Shown in pieces: positions 35,947-45,056 of a stretch of 64,000 bases of DNA. The stretch's first letter is position 1; the number at the start of each line of letters is the position of its first letter. Position numbers and translations under genes: made by a program. Under the pieces are notes generated by a model, which was not told the DNA's origin, searched no databases, and saw only the letters and a list, made by a program, of their open reading frames with translations. The DNA is from Vagococcus vulneris (GTDB lineage: Bacteria; Bacillota; Bacilli; Lactobacillales; Vagococcaceae). The stretch spans positions 50,854 to 114,853 of the forward strand of contig NZ_NGJS01000008.1 of the NCBI RefSeq assembly GCF_003950515.1, given 5' to 3'.

Positions 35947-37223
35947 TGCCAGAAAAAGATTATCTGACGATGGGAGAATTGGAGCATAAAACATTAAAGG
36001 ATATTTATGCCTATGCAAAGGATTTTAAAATTCCCTATTATAGTCAAATGAATAAAAAAGAATTATCATTAGCTGTTATTAGAGCGCAAGCAGAAAAGCA
36101 AGGTTTCTTTATAATGGAAGGTGTTTTAGATATTGTTTCTCAGGATGGTTATGGCTTTTTGAGACCTATCAACTATACTCCGAGTCAAGAAGATATATAT
36201 ATTTCTTCGTCTCAGATACGACGCTTCGGCTTGCGTAATGGTGATTTGGTTTCAGGAAAAGCACGTCCACCAAAAGAATCTGAACGGTATTATGGATTAA
36301 TGCATGTTGAAGCTGTAAATGGTAAGAATCCGGAAGAAGCAAAAGAACGTCCGCATTTTCCAGCATTGACCGCACTTTATCCTGAAAAACAGATTAAGCT
36401 TGAAACAACAAGCAGGCAATTAGCAACAAGAATGATAGATTTGTTTGCTCCTGTAGGTTTTGGGCAACGTGGGTTAATCGTTGCTCCACCAAAAGCTGGA
36501 AAAACGACGGTTATAAAAGAGATAGCTAACGGTATTTCTCAAAATTATCCAGATGTGGAATTAATTGTATTATTAATTGATGAACGACCGGAAGAAGTAA
36601 CTGATATTGAGCGCAGTGTTAAAGGTGATGTGGTGTCTTCGACATTTGATCAACTTCCTGAAAACCATACGCGTGTTGCTGAGCTTGTTCTAGAAAGAGC
36701 TTTACGTTTAGTAGAGGATAAGCGAGATGTTGTGATTTTGATGGATAGTATTACTCGATTAGCACGTGCTTATAATTTAGTTATCCCGCCAAGCGGGCGA
36801 ACATTAAGCGGAGGTATCGATCCCGCAGCTTTTTATAAACCGAAACGCTTTTTTGGCGCAGCCCGTAACATTGAAGAAGGTGGTAGCTTAACGATTTTAG
36901 CGACTGCTTTAATTGATACTGGCAGTCGAATGGATGATGTTATCTATGAAGAGTTTAAAGGAACGGGAAATATGGAACTTCACCTATCAAGAGAATTGGC
37001 AGAGCGACGTATTTTTCCAGCGATGGATGTCAAACGTTCAGGTACTCGACGCGAGGATATCTTATTGGCACCTAAACAATTAGAAGAAATTGTTCGTCTG
37101 CGAAATAATATGCGTGGTGATTCAATTGATATGACACATCAATTGTTAACTTTCTTGAAGAAAACCAAAACAAATGACGACTTTTTTGGTTCATTTAAAG
37201 ATGTGAGTTTTTCTAAAAAGTGA
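35946..37223 (+). CDS. rho: Transcription termination factor Rho
   Basis: Rho is the hexameric RNA helicase that ends transcription. The N-terminal Rho-N helical region leads to a cold-shock-type RNA-binding domain ([17 protein letters not shown]) and the ATPase core, with Walker A PPKAGKTT, then [12 protein letters not shown] and [16 protein letters not shown] start at ATG 35946, overlapping the murA2 stop; a TTG one codon earlier is possible. There is no N-terminal insertion. The length of 425 residues is normal. Confidence 0.97.
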   Translation: MPEKDYLTMGELEHKTLKDIYAYAKDFKIPYYSQMNKKELSLAVIRAQAEKQGFFIMEGVLDIVSQDGYGFLRPINYTPSQEDIYISSSQIRRFGLRNGDLVSGKARPPKESERYYGLMHVEAVNGKNPEEAKERPHFPALTALYPEKQIKLETTSRQLATRMIDLFAPVGFGQRGLIVAPPKAGKTTVIKEIANGISQNYPDVELIVLLIDERPEEVTDIERSVKGDVVSSTFDQLPENHTRVAELVLERALRLVEDKRDVVILMDSITRLARAYNLVIPPSGRTLSGGIDPAAFYKPKRFFGAARNIEEGGSLTILATALIDTGSRMDDVIYEEFKGTGNMELHLSRELAERRIFPAMDVKRSGTRREDILLAPKQLEEIVRLRNNMRGDSIDMTHQLLTFLKKTKTNDDFFGSFKDVSFSKK

Positions 37224-37252
37224 TTGCAATTTATAAATGAACATGCTAATAT
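37224..37252 (+). promoter_or_regulatory. Promoter of rpmE2
   Basis: TTGCAA (37224-37229), starting right after the rho stop, and TAATAT (37247-37252) are 17 bases apart, with extended TGC. The leader then holds a seven-base stem, AGTTGAT/ATCAACT (37256-37274), which may regulate the ribosomal protein gene. Confidence 0.65.
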
Positions 37253-37315
37253 GTTAGTTGATTGAAAATCAACTCTGTCTCAGCAAATGAATCAGGGCAA
37301 AGGAGAGAAAAAAGA

Positions 37316-37579
37316 ATGAAACAAGGAATTCATCCAGAATACCACCCAGTAGTGTTTATGGACTCTACGACAGGATTTAAATTTTTATCAGGTTCAACTA
37401 AACATTCAGAAGAAACAGTTGAGTGGGAAGATGGTAAAACATACCCAGTTATCCGTGTCGAAGTAACTTCTGACTCACATCCATTCTACACTGGACGTCA
37501 GAAATTTACTCAAGCCGACGGACGTGTCGATCGTTTCAACAAAAAATACGGTCTTAAAGACGAAAACGCTGAAAAATAA
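37316..37579 (+). CDS. rpmE2: 50S ribosomal protein L31, type B
   Basis: The 87-residue protein starts [20 protein letters not shown] and lacks the four zinc-binding cysteines of type A L31, so it is the zinc-independent form. FLSGSTKHS and [10 protein letters not shown] are typical. The frame opens 54 bases earlier, but AGGAGAG just before the ATG at 37316 fixes the start. It occupies the place after rho where B. subtilis has type A rpmE. A terminator follows. Confidence 0.96.
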   Translation: MKQGIHPEYHPVVFMDSTTGFKFLSGSTKHSEETVEWEDGKTYPVIRVEVTSDSHPFYTGRQKFTQADGRVDRFNKKYGLKDENAEK

Positions 37580-37603
37580 GACTTTTTTAATTTTTAGTGC
37601 TAC

Positions 37604-37634
37604 AGATCTTGCTAATTTTAGTAAGGTCTTTTTT
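37604..37634 (+). terminator. Terminator after rpmE2
   Basis: AGATCTTGCTA (37604-37614) pairs with TAGTAAGGTCT (37619-37629) with a few G-T pairs, then a T run. Confidence 0.8.
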
Positions 37635-37662
37635 GTTTTTGTACAGACTTATGAGTATCATC

Positions 37663-37671
37663 TGATATAAT
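37663..37671 (+). promoter_or_regulatory. Extended -10 promoter of nadE
   Basis: TGA directly precedes a consensus TATAAT (37666-37671). Confidence 0.6.
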
Positions 37672-37708
37672 AGGAAAGTATATAAATTTTGAGGAGTGAC
37701 ACTATCTT

Positions 37709-38542
37709 ATGAGAAAAAAACAACAGGAAATTATAACAAACTTAGAGGTTGTAAGCACAATTGAGCCCAAATCAGAAATCCGCAAGCGTGTTTCGTTCTT
37801 AAAGAGTTATTTAACAACACATCCATTTTTAAAAAGTTTTGTTTTAGGTATCAGTGGCGGGCAAGATTCTTCTCTAGCTGGAAAATTAGCGCAACTTGCC
37901 ATTCAAGAATTGCGTGATGAAACTGGTGATCAAGCGTATCAATTTATAGCAATACGTTTGCCGTACGGTGCTCAAAATGATGAGGAAGATGCAAAGAAAG
38001 CAGTTGCATTTATTAAACCTGATCAAAGTTATGTCGTTAATGTCAAACCTGCAGTTGATGCTTTAATTAGTGAACTACAAGCCCACTCTAATATTTCTAT
38101 CAGTGATTTTAATAAAGGAAATATTAAGGCTCGCCAACGCATGATAACCCAATATGCCGTTGCAGGTGAAAACCAAGGAGCTGTCTTGGGAACAGACCAC
38201 GCAGCTGAAAATGTAACAGGTTTCTTCACAAAATTTGGTGATGGGGCAGCTGATATTTTACCTTTGTTTGGCCTAACGAAGCGACAAGGCAAACAGTTAC
38301 TAGTTGAATTAGGGGCTGATCCAGCATTGTATCAAAAAGTCCCAACAGCGGATCTAGAAGAAAATCGTCCAATGCTGGCTGATGAGGATGCATTGGGAGT
38401 CACTTATCAAGCAATCGACGATTATCTGGAAGGTAAAGATGTGATCAATAAGGATGCGGAAATTATTGAAAATTGGTACAGTAAGACGGAACATAAACGT
38501 CATTTGCCTATCACACCTTTTGATAGATTTTGGAATAAGTAA
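37709..38542 (+). CDS. nadE: Ammonia-dependent NAD+ synthetase
   Basis: NadE amidates deamido-NAD with ammonia, the last step of NAD synthesis. The 277-residue protein has the P-loop [17 protein letters not shown] near residue 45, then [31 protein letters not shown] and [10 protein letters not shown]. There is no glutaminase domain, so it uses free ammonia. GAGGAGTG lies about ten bases before the ATG. It seems to lead into the LTA-synthase-like gene 25 bases later. Confidence 0.96.
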   Translation: MRKKQQEIITNLEVVSTIEPKSEIRKRVSFLKSYLTTHPFLKSFVLGISGGQDSSLAGKLAQLAIQELRDETGDQAYQFIAIRLPYGAQNDEEDAKKAVAFIKPDQSYVVNVKPAVDALISELQAHSNISISDFNKGNIKARQRMITQYAVAGENQGAVLGTDHAAENVTGFFTKFGDGAADILPLFGLTKRQGKQLLVELGADPALYQKVPTADLEENRPMLADEDALGVTYQAIDDYLEGKDVINKDAEIIENWYSKTEHKRHLPITPFDRFWNK

Positions 38543-38567
38543 CAAGTAAAGAGAGGTCAGTTTTATT

Positions 38568-40523
38568 TTGAATGAAGATCAAATAAGAAAACGTCATTTA
38601 AGTAAAAAAGAAAGAATTAGTAAATGGCAAAAATTGAAAATTCTGTTTCTAAATAAAACAAAAGAAGAAGATAAAATTATAAAAAAACCGCAAACTAAAG
38701 TGAATTGTGTTGTTCACTTGAGTCTAGCGGTAATAATAACATTAGTTGTAGTTTTTGTAGGGCATATCATGCTGCAGCTTGGCCAGAACAACAATCAGTT
38801 TCACTTAGTTTTTAAGTTCATTTTCTTGTGGCACACTGAAAAGTTTCTAATAGGTAGCCTCGTTTTGTTAGCTCTAGATGTATTTTTAATATCGCTAATG
38901 GGCTCAGTGCTCTACGGGAATATCATCTACATAATTATAATGGCATCAATGAGTGCAGCGACGTTTCAAAAAATGAAGTTTCGTGAAGAACCTATATATC
39001 CAGACGACTTAAAGATGTTGACACAATTTCAAATGTTTAGGGATATTTTGGGAACCGGTCGCTTTGTTTTATTATGTTTGCTGTTGATGATTTTATGTCT
39101 TTTCGTTATTTGGAAAATAACTAAATCGTTAAAATTATCAAAAAAAATACAAATATTTCGTATTGTCAGCGGTTTGCTAAGTTTGAGTTGTTTGATTTAC
39201 GCATCGAATTTTAATACACCGACTAACTTATTAAGAAAAGGCTATGATCGATCAGCACTATGGATTCCGTATAGCCAAAAAATGAATTACTACAACGTCG
39301 GATTTGTGGGTGGATTTTTGTTTAATACGAGGGTACAAGCGATGGAAGAACCAAAAGGCTATAGCAAGGAATCAATTGAAAAAATAGTATCAAATTATAA
39401 TAAAAGAGCTGAAAAAAATAATCAAAGTAAGTCTGATTCCGAAAAGCCTAATGTTGTTTACATAATGTCAGAAAGTTTTTCTGATCCTAATCGTCTAGAG
39501 GGCATTGATGTCACGCCTAACCCCTTAAAAGAATATAGCGATGTAGCACGTTCTGCTAGCTTATCTGGCCAAATGTTGTCTTCTGGATATGGTGGGGGTA
39601 CTGCCAATATTGAATTTGAGGCATTGACCGGTTTTTCAATGGATTTAATGTCAGCACAAATGACGACACCTTATACAATGCTGTTGCCGAAACAAAAGAG
39701 CTTTCCTTCTATTGTTTCAAGTTTAAAGCAACAAGGATATTATACTATGGCAATTCATCCCTATAATACTTCAATGTATAAACGTCAAGAAAATTATACA
39801 TTGTTTGGTTTTGATGAATTTAAGTCTGAAAAGACGATGACTCATAAGAAAAAGATTGTTAATGATAAAAATAATTTTATTTCAGATCAATCAGCTTTTT
39901 CAGAGGTTTATGATCAGCTAAAAAAAGAAAACCAACCACAATTTATACACCTTGTTACCATGCAGACACATATGCCCTATAATACGAAATACGTAGAAAG
40001 CCATTATTATTCATCTGTTGGTGAGGGACAAGACAGTTTAGTGAATTATGCACAGGATATTGCATATGCTTCAGAAGCTCTAAAAAGTTTTATGAGTGAT
40101 ATTAACAACTTATCGCGTCCGACAATTGTTGTTTTTTGGGGTGATCATCTGCCGTCAATTTACTCAGAGGAAGTTGTGAAAAAAAACACAAAAGAGAGGT
40201 TGCATTTGACAGAATTTTTTGTTTCTAACCCGAAGGTTGAAAAGGAAGCACCTGTTCAAGCGATTAGTCCGATTTACTTTCAACAATTTATTAATAAAAA
40301 TACAGCAGTTGAGGCAACGGGTTTTTCAATGCTTTTGCAAGATATGTATCAATTTTTACCTGCGTTTGAGAAGCAGTCGTATTATTACCAAAATGATTGG
40401 CATAAAGAATTAAAGTTATTACCTGAGAACCAAAAAGTGTTCGATCAATATCGTTTAATTCAGTATGACATTGTCTCTGGTAACAAATACTCAAAAAATC
40501 TTTTTGAAGTCTTATCACGGTAA
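38568..40523 (+). CDS. LTA synthase-like sulfatase-family membrane enzyme
   Basis: The 651-residue protein has four or five membrane helices in the first 230 residues, after a lysine-rich start, and then an extracellular alkaline-phosphatase-fold domain. Metal and nucleophile motifs of LtaS-type phosphoglycerol transferases are visible: NVVYIMSESFSDP, GGGTANIEFEALTG with predicted nucleophile Thr345, TMQTHMPY and FWGDHLPS. It probably transfers glycerol phosphate or a similar group to a wall or membrane polymer. It could be an accessory enzyme (GacH-like) rather than the main LtaS. TTG start; GAGAGG lies about ten bases upstream. Confidence 0.85.
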   Translation: MNEDQIRKRHLSKKERISKWQKLKILFLNKTKEEDKIIKKPQTKVNCVVHLSLAVIITLVVVFVGHIMLQLGQNNNQFHLVFKFIFLWHTEKFLIGSLVLLALDVFLISLMGSVLYGNIIYIIIMASMSAATFQKMKFREEPIYPDDLKMLTQFQMFRDILGTGRFVLLCLLLMILCLFVIWKITKSLKLSKKIQIFRIVSGLLSLSCLIYASNFNTPTNLLRKGYDRSALWIPYSQKMNYYNVGFVGGFLFNTRVQAMEEPKGYSKESIEKIVSNYNKRAEKNNQSKSDSEKPNVVYIMSESFSDPNRLEGIDVTPNPLKEYSDVARSASLSGQMLSSGYGGGTANIEFEALTGFSMDLMSAQMTTPYTMLLPKQKSFPSIVSSLKQQGYYTMAIHPYNTSMYKRQENYTLFGFDEFKSEKTMTHKKKIVNDKNNFISDQSAFSEVYDQLKKENQPQFIHLVTMQTHMPYNTKYVESHYYSSVGEGQDSLVNYAQDIAYASEALKSFMSDINNLSRPTIVVFWGDHLPSIYSEEVVKKNTKERLHLTEFFVSNPKVEKEAPVQAISPIYFQQFINKNTAVEATGFSMLLQDMYQFLPAFEKQSYYYQNDWHKELKLLPENQKVFDQYRLIQYDIVSGNKYSKNLFEVLSR

Positions 40524-40535
40524 GGAGATGAATTT

Positions 40536-41279
40536 GTGGGAAAAGTTAAGAAAGAGAATCAACTATTTTATAATCCTCTTCGGCAAGCAATAATAAATTA
40601 CGATATGATTCAACCTAATGAAAAAATTGCTGTTGGCATAAGCGGAGGCAAAGACAGTATAACCCTGTTAACATTACTTGATACCATATCAAAGCAGAAA
40701 AGACTTGGTTTTTCTTTTGAGATTATACCAATATGTTTAGATTTGGGTTTTGAAACCGACATTCAACCACTGATTGATTATGTAGAAAGGTTAGGCTATT
40801 CTTTAGAAATCGTTCCAACAAAAGTTGCGGAAGTCGTTTTTGATATTCGTAAAGAAACTAATCCTTGTTCATTATGTGCTAAATTACGCCGTGGTATTTT
40901 ATACAGCCATGCAAAAAAATTAGGTTGTTCAAAAGTTGCTTTGGGTCATCATCTTGATGATGCGATTGAAACATTCTTTTTGAATTTCTTGTTTCATGGT
41001 CAGTTTGATAGTTTTCAGCCGAAAACTTATTTAACTAAAACGGATATCAGCATTATTCGACCAATGATTTATGTTGAGGAAAAAGATATCAGGCGTTTTG
41101 TTAATGAAATGGATATTCCGGTTATTTTTAATCCGTGTCCAGTAGATAAAAAGACGAAACGCGAAGAGATGAAATCCTTAGTTGCTGATTTAAAGAAAAA
41201 ATATCCATTAATTAAGCGCCGATTTTTGCAAGGTGTAGAAAATCCCAATCAAGATACAAGTTGGGTTATAAAACAATAA
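40536..41279 (+). CDS. TtcA-like PP-loop tRNA thiolation protein
   Basis: The 247-residue protein has the PP-loop VGISGGKDSITLLTLL near residue 32, then CSLCAKLRRG, whose two cysteines fit the TtcA CxxC pair, ALGHHLDDAIETFFLN, and a later cysteine in NPCPVD. TtcA members make 2-thiocytidine at tRNA position 32 using a 4Fe-4S cluster; function in Gram-positives is less studied. GTG start with AAGGAG eight bases upstream. It follows the LTA-synthase-like gene after 12 bases. Confidence 0.85.
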   Translation: MGKVKKENQLFYNPLRQAIINYDMIQPNEKIAVGISGGKDSITLLTLLDTISKQKRLGFSFEIIPICLDLGFETDIQPLIDYVERLGYSLEIVPTKVAEVVFDIRKETNPCSLCAKLRRGILYSHAKKLGCSKVALGHHLDDAIETFFLNFLFHGQFDSFQPKTYLTKTDISIIRPMIYVEEKDIRRFVNEMDIPVIFNPCPVDKKTKREEMKSLVADLKKKYPLIKRRFLQGVENPNQDTSWVIKQ

Positions 41280-41285
41280 ATTATT

Positions 41286-41328
41286 AAAAAAGGATTGATG
41301 CTATGTATTGTATCAATCTTTTTTTACG
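41286..41328 (+). terminator. Terminator after the ttcA-like gene
   Basis: AAAAAGGATTGATGC pairs with GTATCAATCTTTTT with one bulge, and a T run follows. Confidence 0.8.
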
Positions 41329-41381
41329 AACAATTATAATGTTAATATAAATTATAATTCATTTTTTAATGATAAAACATG

Positions 41382-41437
41382 TTGAAAAATATAAAATATA
41401 TGATATATTGTAATTAACACGAACAAATCAATTTGTT
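41382..41437 (+). promoter_or_regulatory. Promoter and palindrome before the BMP lipoprotein gene
   Basis: TTGAAA (41382-41387) and TATATT (41404-41409) are 16 bases apart, with extended TGA. Just downstream lies AACAAAT-CA-ATTTGTT (41422-41437), a perfect 16-base palindrome that may be an operator. Confidence 0.55.
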
Positions 41438-41472
41438 TGTTGTAAAAGCATTCGGATAATCAGGGGGATACA

Positions 41473-42552
41473 ATGAATAAAAAACAAATCGGTTTATTAG
41501 TTGGATTAATTGGTATAACGGCAATAACAGGTGCTTGCGGAAATAAAGAAAAAGCTCAAGGAAGTGTTAATGCATCTGAAAAAAATGAATCGATTGTGAT
41601 GGTTACAGACACGAATGGTGTTGATGACCGTTCGTTCAATCAATCTGCTTGGGAGGGTATGACTGCTTGGGGTAAAGAAAACCATCTGAAAAAAGGTGTT
41701 GGCGGGTATGATTATATACAGTCAAGTAATGCATCTGAATTTACAACAAATATTGATCAAGCATTAACCGGAAAGTTCGGAACGATTTTTGGAGTAGGAT
41801 TCTTGATTAGGGATGCGATTGATACAGCAGCCGGAGCTAACTCTTCACAACAATTTGCAATTATTGATTCTGTCATTGATGGTAAGAAAAATGTGGCTTC
41901 AGCAACTTTTAAAGATCATGAGGTAGCCTATTTGGCGGGAGTCGCAGCAGCCTACACGACCACGACAAATAAGATAGGCTTTATCGGTGGTGAGGAGGGA
42001 CCTGTTCTGGATAGGTTTGAAGCAGGTTATACGCAAGGTATAAAAGATACAGCAAAAAAATTAAATAAATCTATAACAATAGATGTTAAATATGCAGCTT
42101 CTTTTGGTGATCCCGCTAAAGGAAAAGCAATAGCAGCAAATATGTATCAAGATAACGCGGATATTATTTATGCAGCAGCCGGAGGAACTGGAGCGGGGGT
42201 CTTTCAAGAGGCCAAAGCCCAAAATGAATCTAATGGTGATAAAAAGGTTTGGGTAATAGGTGCAGATAAGGACCAGCAAACAGACGGGAAATATAAAATG
42301 AAAGATGGAACAGAAGGGAACTTTACTTTGACGTCATCAATTAAAGAAGTTGGTGAAGCAATTAAGGATATAGCAGACCAAGCTAAAGCTGGGAAATTTC
42401 CAGGCGGCAAACATTTAACATACGGTCTTAAAGACGGTGGTGTCAGCTTAGTCAAAGGAAATATGTCTGAAGATGCGTACAAAGCAGTTAATGAAGCAAA
42501 ACAGAATATTATTGATGAAAAAATAAATATAAAAGAAAAACCAAGTAAGTAG
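41473..42552 (+). CDS. BMP/PnrA-family nucleoside-binding lipoprotein
   Basis: A lipoprotein signal peptide ends in the lipobox ITGAC (Cys about residue 22). The mature part is a periplasmic-binding-protein fold of the Med/BmpA/PnrA type: VTDTNGVDDRSFNQSAWEG, the GFIGGEEGPVLDRFEAGY stretch and AAAGGTGAGVFQEAK. PnrA-like proteins bind purine or pyrimidine nucleosides and feed an ABC importer. No ATPase or permease gene is adjacent, so its transporter is encoded elsewhere. GGGGG lies six bases before the ATG. Confidence 0.9.
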   Translation: MNKKQIGLLVGLIGITAITGACGNKEKAQGSVNASEKNESIVMVTDTNGVDDRSFNQSAWEGMTAWGKENHLKKGVGGYDYIQSSNASEFTTNIDQALTGKFGTIFGVGFLIRDAIDTAAGANSSQQFAIIDSVIDGKKNVASATFKDHEVAYLAGVAAAYTTTTNKIGFIGGEEGPVLDRFEAGYTQGIKDTAKKLNKSITIDVKYAASFGDPAKGKAIAANMYQDNADIIYAAAGGTGAGVFQEAKAQNESNGDKKVWVIGADKDQQTDGKYKMKDGTEGNFTLTSSIKEVGEAIKDIADQAKAGKFPGGKHLTYGLKDGGVSLVKGNMSEDAYKAVNEAKQNIIDEKINIKEKPSK

Positions 42553-42558
42553 AATAAT

Positions 42559-42600
42559 GACCCTCGCAAATCAACGACGATTTATGAGGGTCTTTTTTTT
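42559..42600 (+). terminator. Terminator after the BMP lipoprotein gene
   Basis: GACCCTC (42559-42565) pairs with GAGGGTC (42586-42592), with an inner CAAATC/GATTT stem and eight T. Confidence 0.88.
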
Positions 42601-44090
42601 TAGGTTAGTTCAATAATCTTGGTAGAAATTTTATCAATAAAATCTTTGTCATGATCAACAAAGATTAATGTCGGTTTTGTACGTGAAATAACTTCTTCAA
42701 GCTGGTTATGATTAAATAAGTCGAGATAGTTCAAAGGTTCATCCCATAAATATAATTGTGCCGGTGTAATTAGAGATTGTGCAAGTTCTACTTTTTTTTG
42801 CTGTCCCATACTCAGATGTTCGATGGGATTGGTAAATAACTGTCGTTCAATGCCTAATTTTTTTAAATTATTCAACATGTCTTCATAGGATAAATGGTTA
42901 TTTTTACAAAACTGATCAATTGGTCCATGGTTATTGTACTGTTGTTTGATTAGACTCCAAATATGGTTTTTAGGATAAGTTATTTTTCCACTTATTGTGC
43001 CGAGAAAATCTGATAAAATAGCTTGAAGTAGAGATGATTTCCCGACTCCATTAGGTCCAGTTATCGCTATTCGATCACCTTTCTTAACTGTAAATGAAAC
43101 TGGATTAAATAAGGGGATATCATCATAGAAGAGCTGTAAATTTTCAACAGTCAGTAATGTGTCATGATAATCAGGTTGATAATTCATAGTTAAGGCATTG
43201 ACATCTTCGATATTTTTTAAAAGTTCTTCTTTTTCTGAAATCTGCTGATCCATACGATTTAATAAATTTTTTGATTTTTTCATTGCTCTTGCAGCTCGTG
43301 CACCGATAAAGCCAGTATCATAGACAGATCCGCTGTTTTTTACAGTAGACTTACCATATTTATCACCTTCACGTGATTGAGACCACTCAGCTTTCTTAGC
43401 AGCAGTTTGTTTTAACCGTGAGACTTCTTTTTTTAGTTGTTCATTTCGATGGAGTTCTGTTTGATCTTCTAGTTCTTTCTGATCAAGGTAAGTAGAGTAA
43501 TTTCCTTGATATAAAACAATCTTACTTTTATCTAAAGATAAGATATGATCAGTGACTTGATCAACAAACTTTCGATCATGACTTGTTACAATAAAACCTT
43601 GTTTTTTATTTTTCAAGTACTCAGCTACTTGTTGTCTACCTATTGCGTCTAAATGATTTGTCGGTTCATCAATTAACGGAAATGTTGTTGAATCGGCAAA
43701 TAAAAGTGCAAGCAGACATTTGGTTTGTTCTCCTCCTGAAAGTGTAGAAAATGGGCGCCAAAGAATGTCGCTTTTAGCTTCTAATAGATTCAATTCACGT
43801 TCTACTTCCCATAGTTCAGCTGTCGTGTGTTCGGAGAGAATGTCATAAGTCATTTGTTGTTTATTTTCAATAGTGATTGGAAAATATGAAAAAGGCAGCT
43901 GATGCTGGATGTTTCCGTTGAATTCCAATTTATTTTGAAGCAATTTAAAAAAAGTTGTTTTTCCGCGACCGTTACGACCAATAAGTCCAAGTTTCCAACT
44001 GGCATCGATAGTTAAATTAACGTCATCAAATAACAAATCAGCAGCACCATCGTACTCGAAGGTTAGGTTTGTAATGGCAATTTTACTCAA
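42600..44090 (-). CDS. lsa: Lsa-type ABC-F ribosomal protection protein
   Basis: The 496-residue protein has two ABC domains and no membrane segment. Walker A motifs are GRNGRGKTT and GPNGVGKSS, the signatures are LSGGEQTK and LSMGQQKK, and the long charged linker contains KKAEWSQSREGDKYG and GARAARAMKKSKN, strongly like E. faecalis Lsa(A). Such proteins bind the ribosomal E site and displace lincosamides, streptogramin A and pleuromutilins; resistance here is inferred, not shown. The start is TTG, nine bases after AAAGGATG. A leader peptide and terminator lie upstream. Confidence 0.9.
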   Translation of the reverse strand: MSKIAITNLTFEYDGAADLLFDDVNLTIDASWKLGLIGRNGRGKTTFFKLLQNKLEFNGNIQHQLPFSYFPITIENKQQMTYDILSEHTTAELWEVERELNLLEAKSDILWRPFSTLSGGEQTKCLLALLFADSTTFPLIDEPTNHLDAIGRQQVAEYLKNKKQGFIVTSHDRKFVDQVTDHILSLDKSKIVLYQGNYSTYLDQKELEDQTELHRNEQLKKEVSRLKQTAAKKAEWSQSREGDKYGKSTVKNSGSVYDTGFIGARAARAMKKSKNLLNRMDQQISEKEELLKNIEDVNALTMNYQPDYHDTLLTVENLQLFYDDIPLFNPVSFTVKKGDRIAITGPNGVGKSSLLQAILSDFLGTISGKITYPKNHIWSLIKQQYNNHGPIDQFCKNNHLSYEDMLNNLKKLGIERQLFTNPIEHLSMGQQKKVELAQSLITPAQLYLWDEPLNYLDLFNHNQLEEVISRTKPTLIFVDHDKDFIDKISTKIIELT

Positions 44091-44111
44091 TATATATCAT
44101 CCTTTCAAAGC

Positions 44112-44146
44112 AAACAAAAAGACCAATTCTATTCGGAGAATTGGTC
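44112..44146 (-). terminator. Attenuator terminator before the lsa-type gene
   Basis: A perfect ten-base stem (44137-44146 with 44121-44130) is followed on the minus strand by TTTTTG. The left arm can instead pair with AGAATTGGTT (44215-44206) inside the leader reading frame. Confidence 0.9.
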
Positions 44147-44181
44147 GATTAAATCGCAAAAAAGACTGAGTATATGCAAAG

Positions 44182-44262
44182 TCAAATCATCTTGCGGAAA
44201 TATCCAACCAATTCTAGAAATCTATAGACTAATCCCTTGTTGCAATAATAAAAAATAGTCAT
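44182..44262 (-). CDS. Leader peptide of the lsa-type gene
   Basis: A 26-codon frame begins MTIFYYCNKGLVYRF and ends YFRKMI, 92 bases before the lsa start. AAGAGA precedes its ATG with short spacing, a weak binding site. Codons 16-19 contain the arm that competes with the terminator, and the region just upstream of its ATG (AACCAAT, 44284-44278) can pair with that arm. This is the geometry of drug-induced attenuators on ABC-F genes. Its translation is inferred only from sequence. Confidence 0.6.
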   Translation of the reverse strand: MTIFYYCNKGLVYRFLELVGYFRKMI

Positions 44263-44322
44263 AAAATCTCTTGAAGTATTGGTTAGAATTTCAATGGATG
44301 ATCCCTCGCTTTCGTTGCACTA

Positions 44323-44351
44323 ATCCTAGCATGTATAAATAAAAAAATCAA
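44323..44351 (-). promoter_or_regulatory. Promoter of the lsa-type gene
   Basis: On the minus strand TTGATT (44351-44346) and TAGGAT (44328-44323) are 17 bases apart, with extended TGC. The leader would be about 225 bases. Confidence 0.65.
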
Positions 44352-44447
44352 TTGTTATTTATTGATAATCTAATTGTACCTAGTGAATAGAGCAGAGTAT
44401 GTTCTATTTGTATGGCGGACAAACCTTATGAAATCAAGATTTGTCTT

Positions 44448-44476
44448 TTGCTATTTTTAGTAAATTATGATATAAT
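44448..44476 (+). promoter_or_regulatory. Promoter of the rimP-nusA-infB operon
   Basis: TTGCTA (44448-44453) and consensus TATAAT (44471-44476) are 17 bases apart, with extended TGA. Confidence 0.75.
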
Positions 44477-44495
44477 CTTTAGGTGATAGATATAG

Positions 44496-44525
44496 AAAGA
44501 GTGAGCGATTTCGCTCACTCTTTTT
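44496..44525 (+). terminator. Leader terminator before rimP
   Basis: A perfect 12-base stem (44496-44507 with 44512-44523) closes on ATTT and ends in T residues. It starts about 13 bases after the predicted start point, so transcription of rimP-nusA must read through it. A NusA-dependent leader terminator controls the equivalent B. subtilis operon. Confidence 0.88.
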
Positions 44526-44561
44526 GATGAATTCCTTGATAATCCCAAAGGAGGTAATATG

Positions 44562-45035
44562 ATGGCAAACGTTGTTGCAACGGTAACAGAGTTAGTAACA
44601 CCAATATTAGAAGAAAATACGTTTGAATTGGTTGACATTGAATACGTAAAAGAGGGTAGAGACTGGTTTCTCCGAGTATTCATCGATAAAAGTGGGGGCA
44701 TTGATATTAATGAGTGCGTGCTGGTCAGCGAACAGTTAAGTGATATTTTAGACAGTCTTGATCCAGATCCGATTCCGCACGCTTACTTCTTAGAAGTATC
44801 CTCACCGGGTGCAGAACGTCCGTTAAAAAAGGAAGAGGACTACTTAAATGCTGTAAATGAATACATTAATGTATCATTATATCAAGCAATTGATGGTGAA
44901 AAACAATATCAAGGTTTTCTTAAAGAGGTAACGGAAGAGACACTGACGTTATTAGTGAAAATAAAAACACGTGAAAAAATAATGAGCTTTGACCGAAAAA
45001 ACATTGCCAAGGCAAGATTAGCAATTCAATTTTAA
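44562..45035 (+). CDS. rimP: Ribosome maturation factor RimP
   Basis: RimP helps 30S subunit maturation. The 157-residue protein has the N-terminal domain with ELVDIEYVKEGRDWFLRVFIDK and GGIDINECVLVSEQLSDILD, then LEVSSPGAERPLKKEED. Two ATG codons follow AGGAGG; the second (44562) has seven-base spacing and is preferred. It opens the conserved rimP-nusA-ylxR-ylxQ-infB-rbfA operon. Confidence 0.96.
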   Translation: MANVVATVTELVTPILEENTFELVDIEYVKEGRDWFLRVFIDKSGGIDINECVLVSEQLSDILDSLDPDPIPHAYFLEVSSPGAERPLKKEEDYLNAVNEYINVSLYQAIDGEKQYQGFLKEVTEETLTLLVKIKTREKIMSFDRKNIAKARLAIQF

Positions 45036-45056
45036 AATGGAGGTTATAAATAAATT

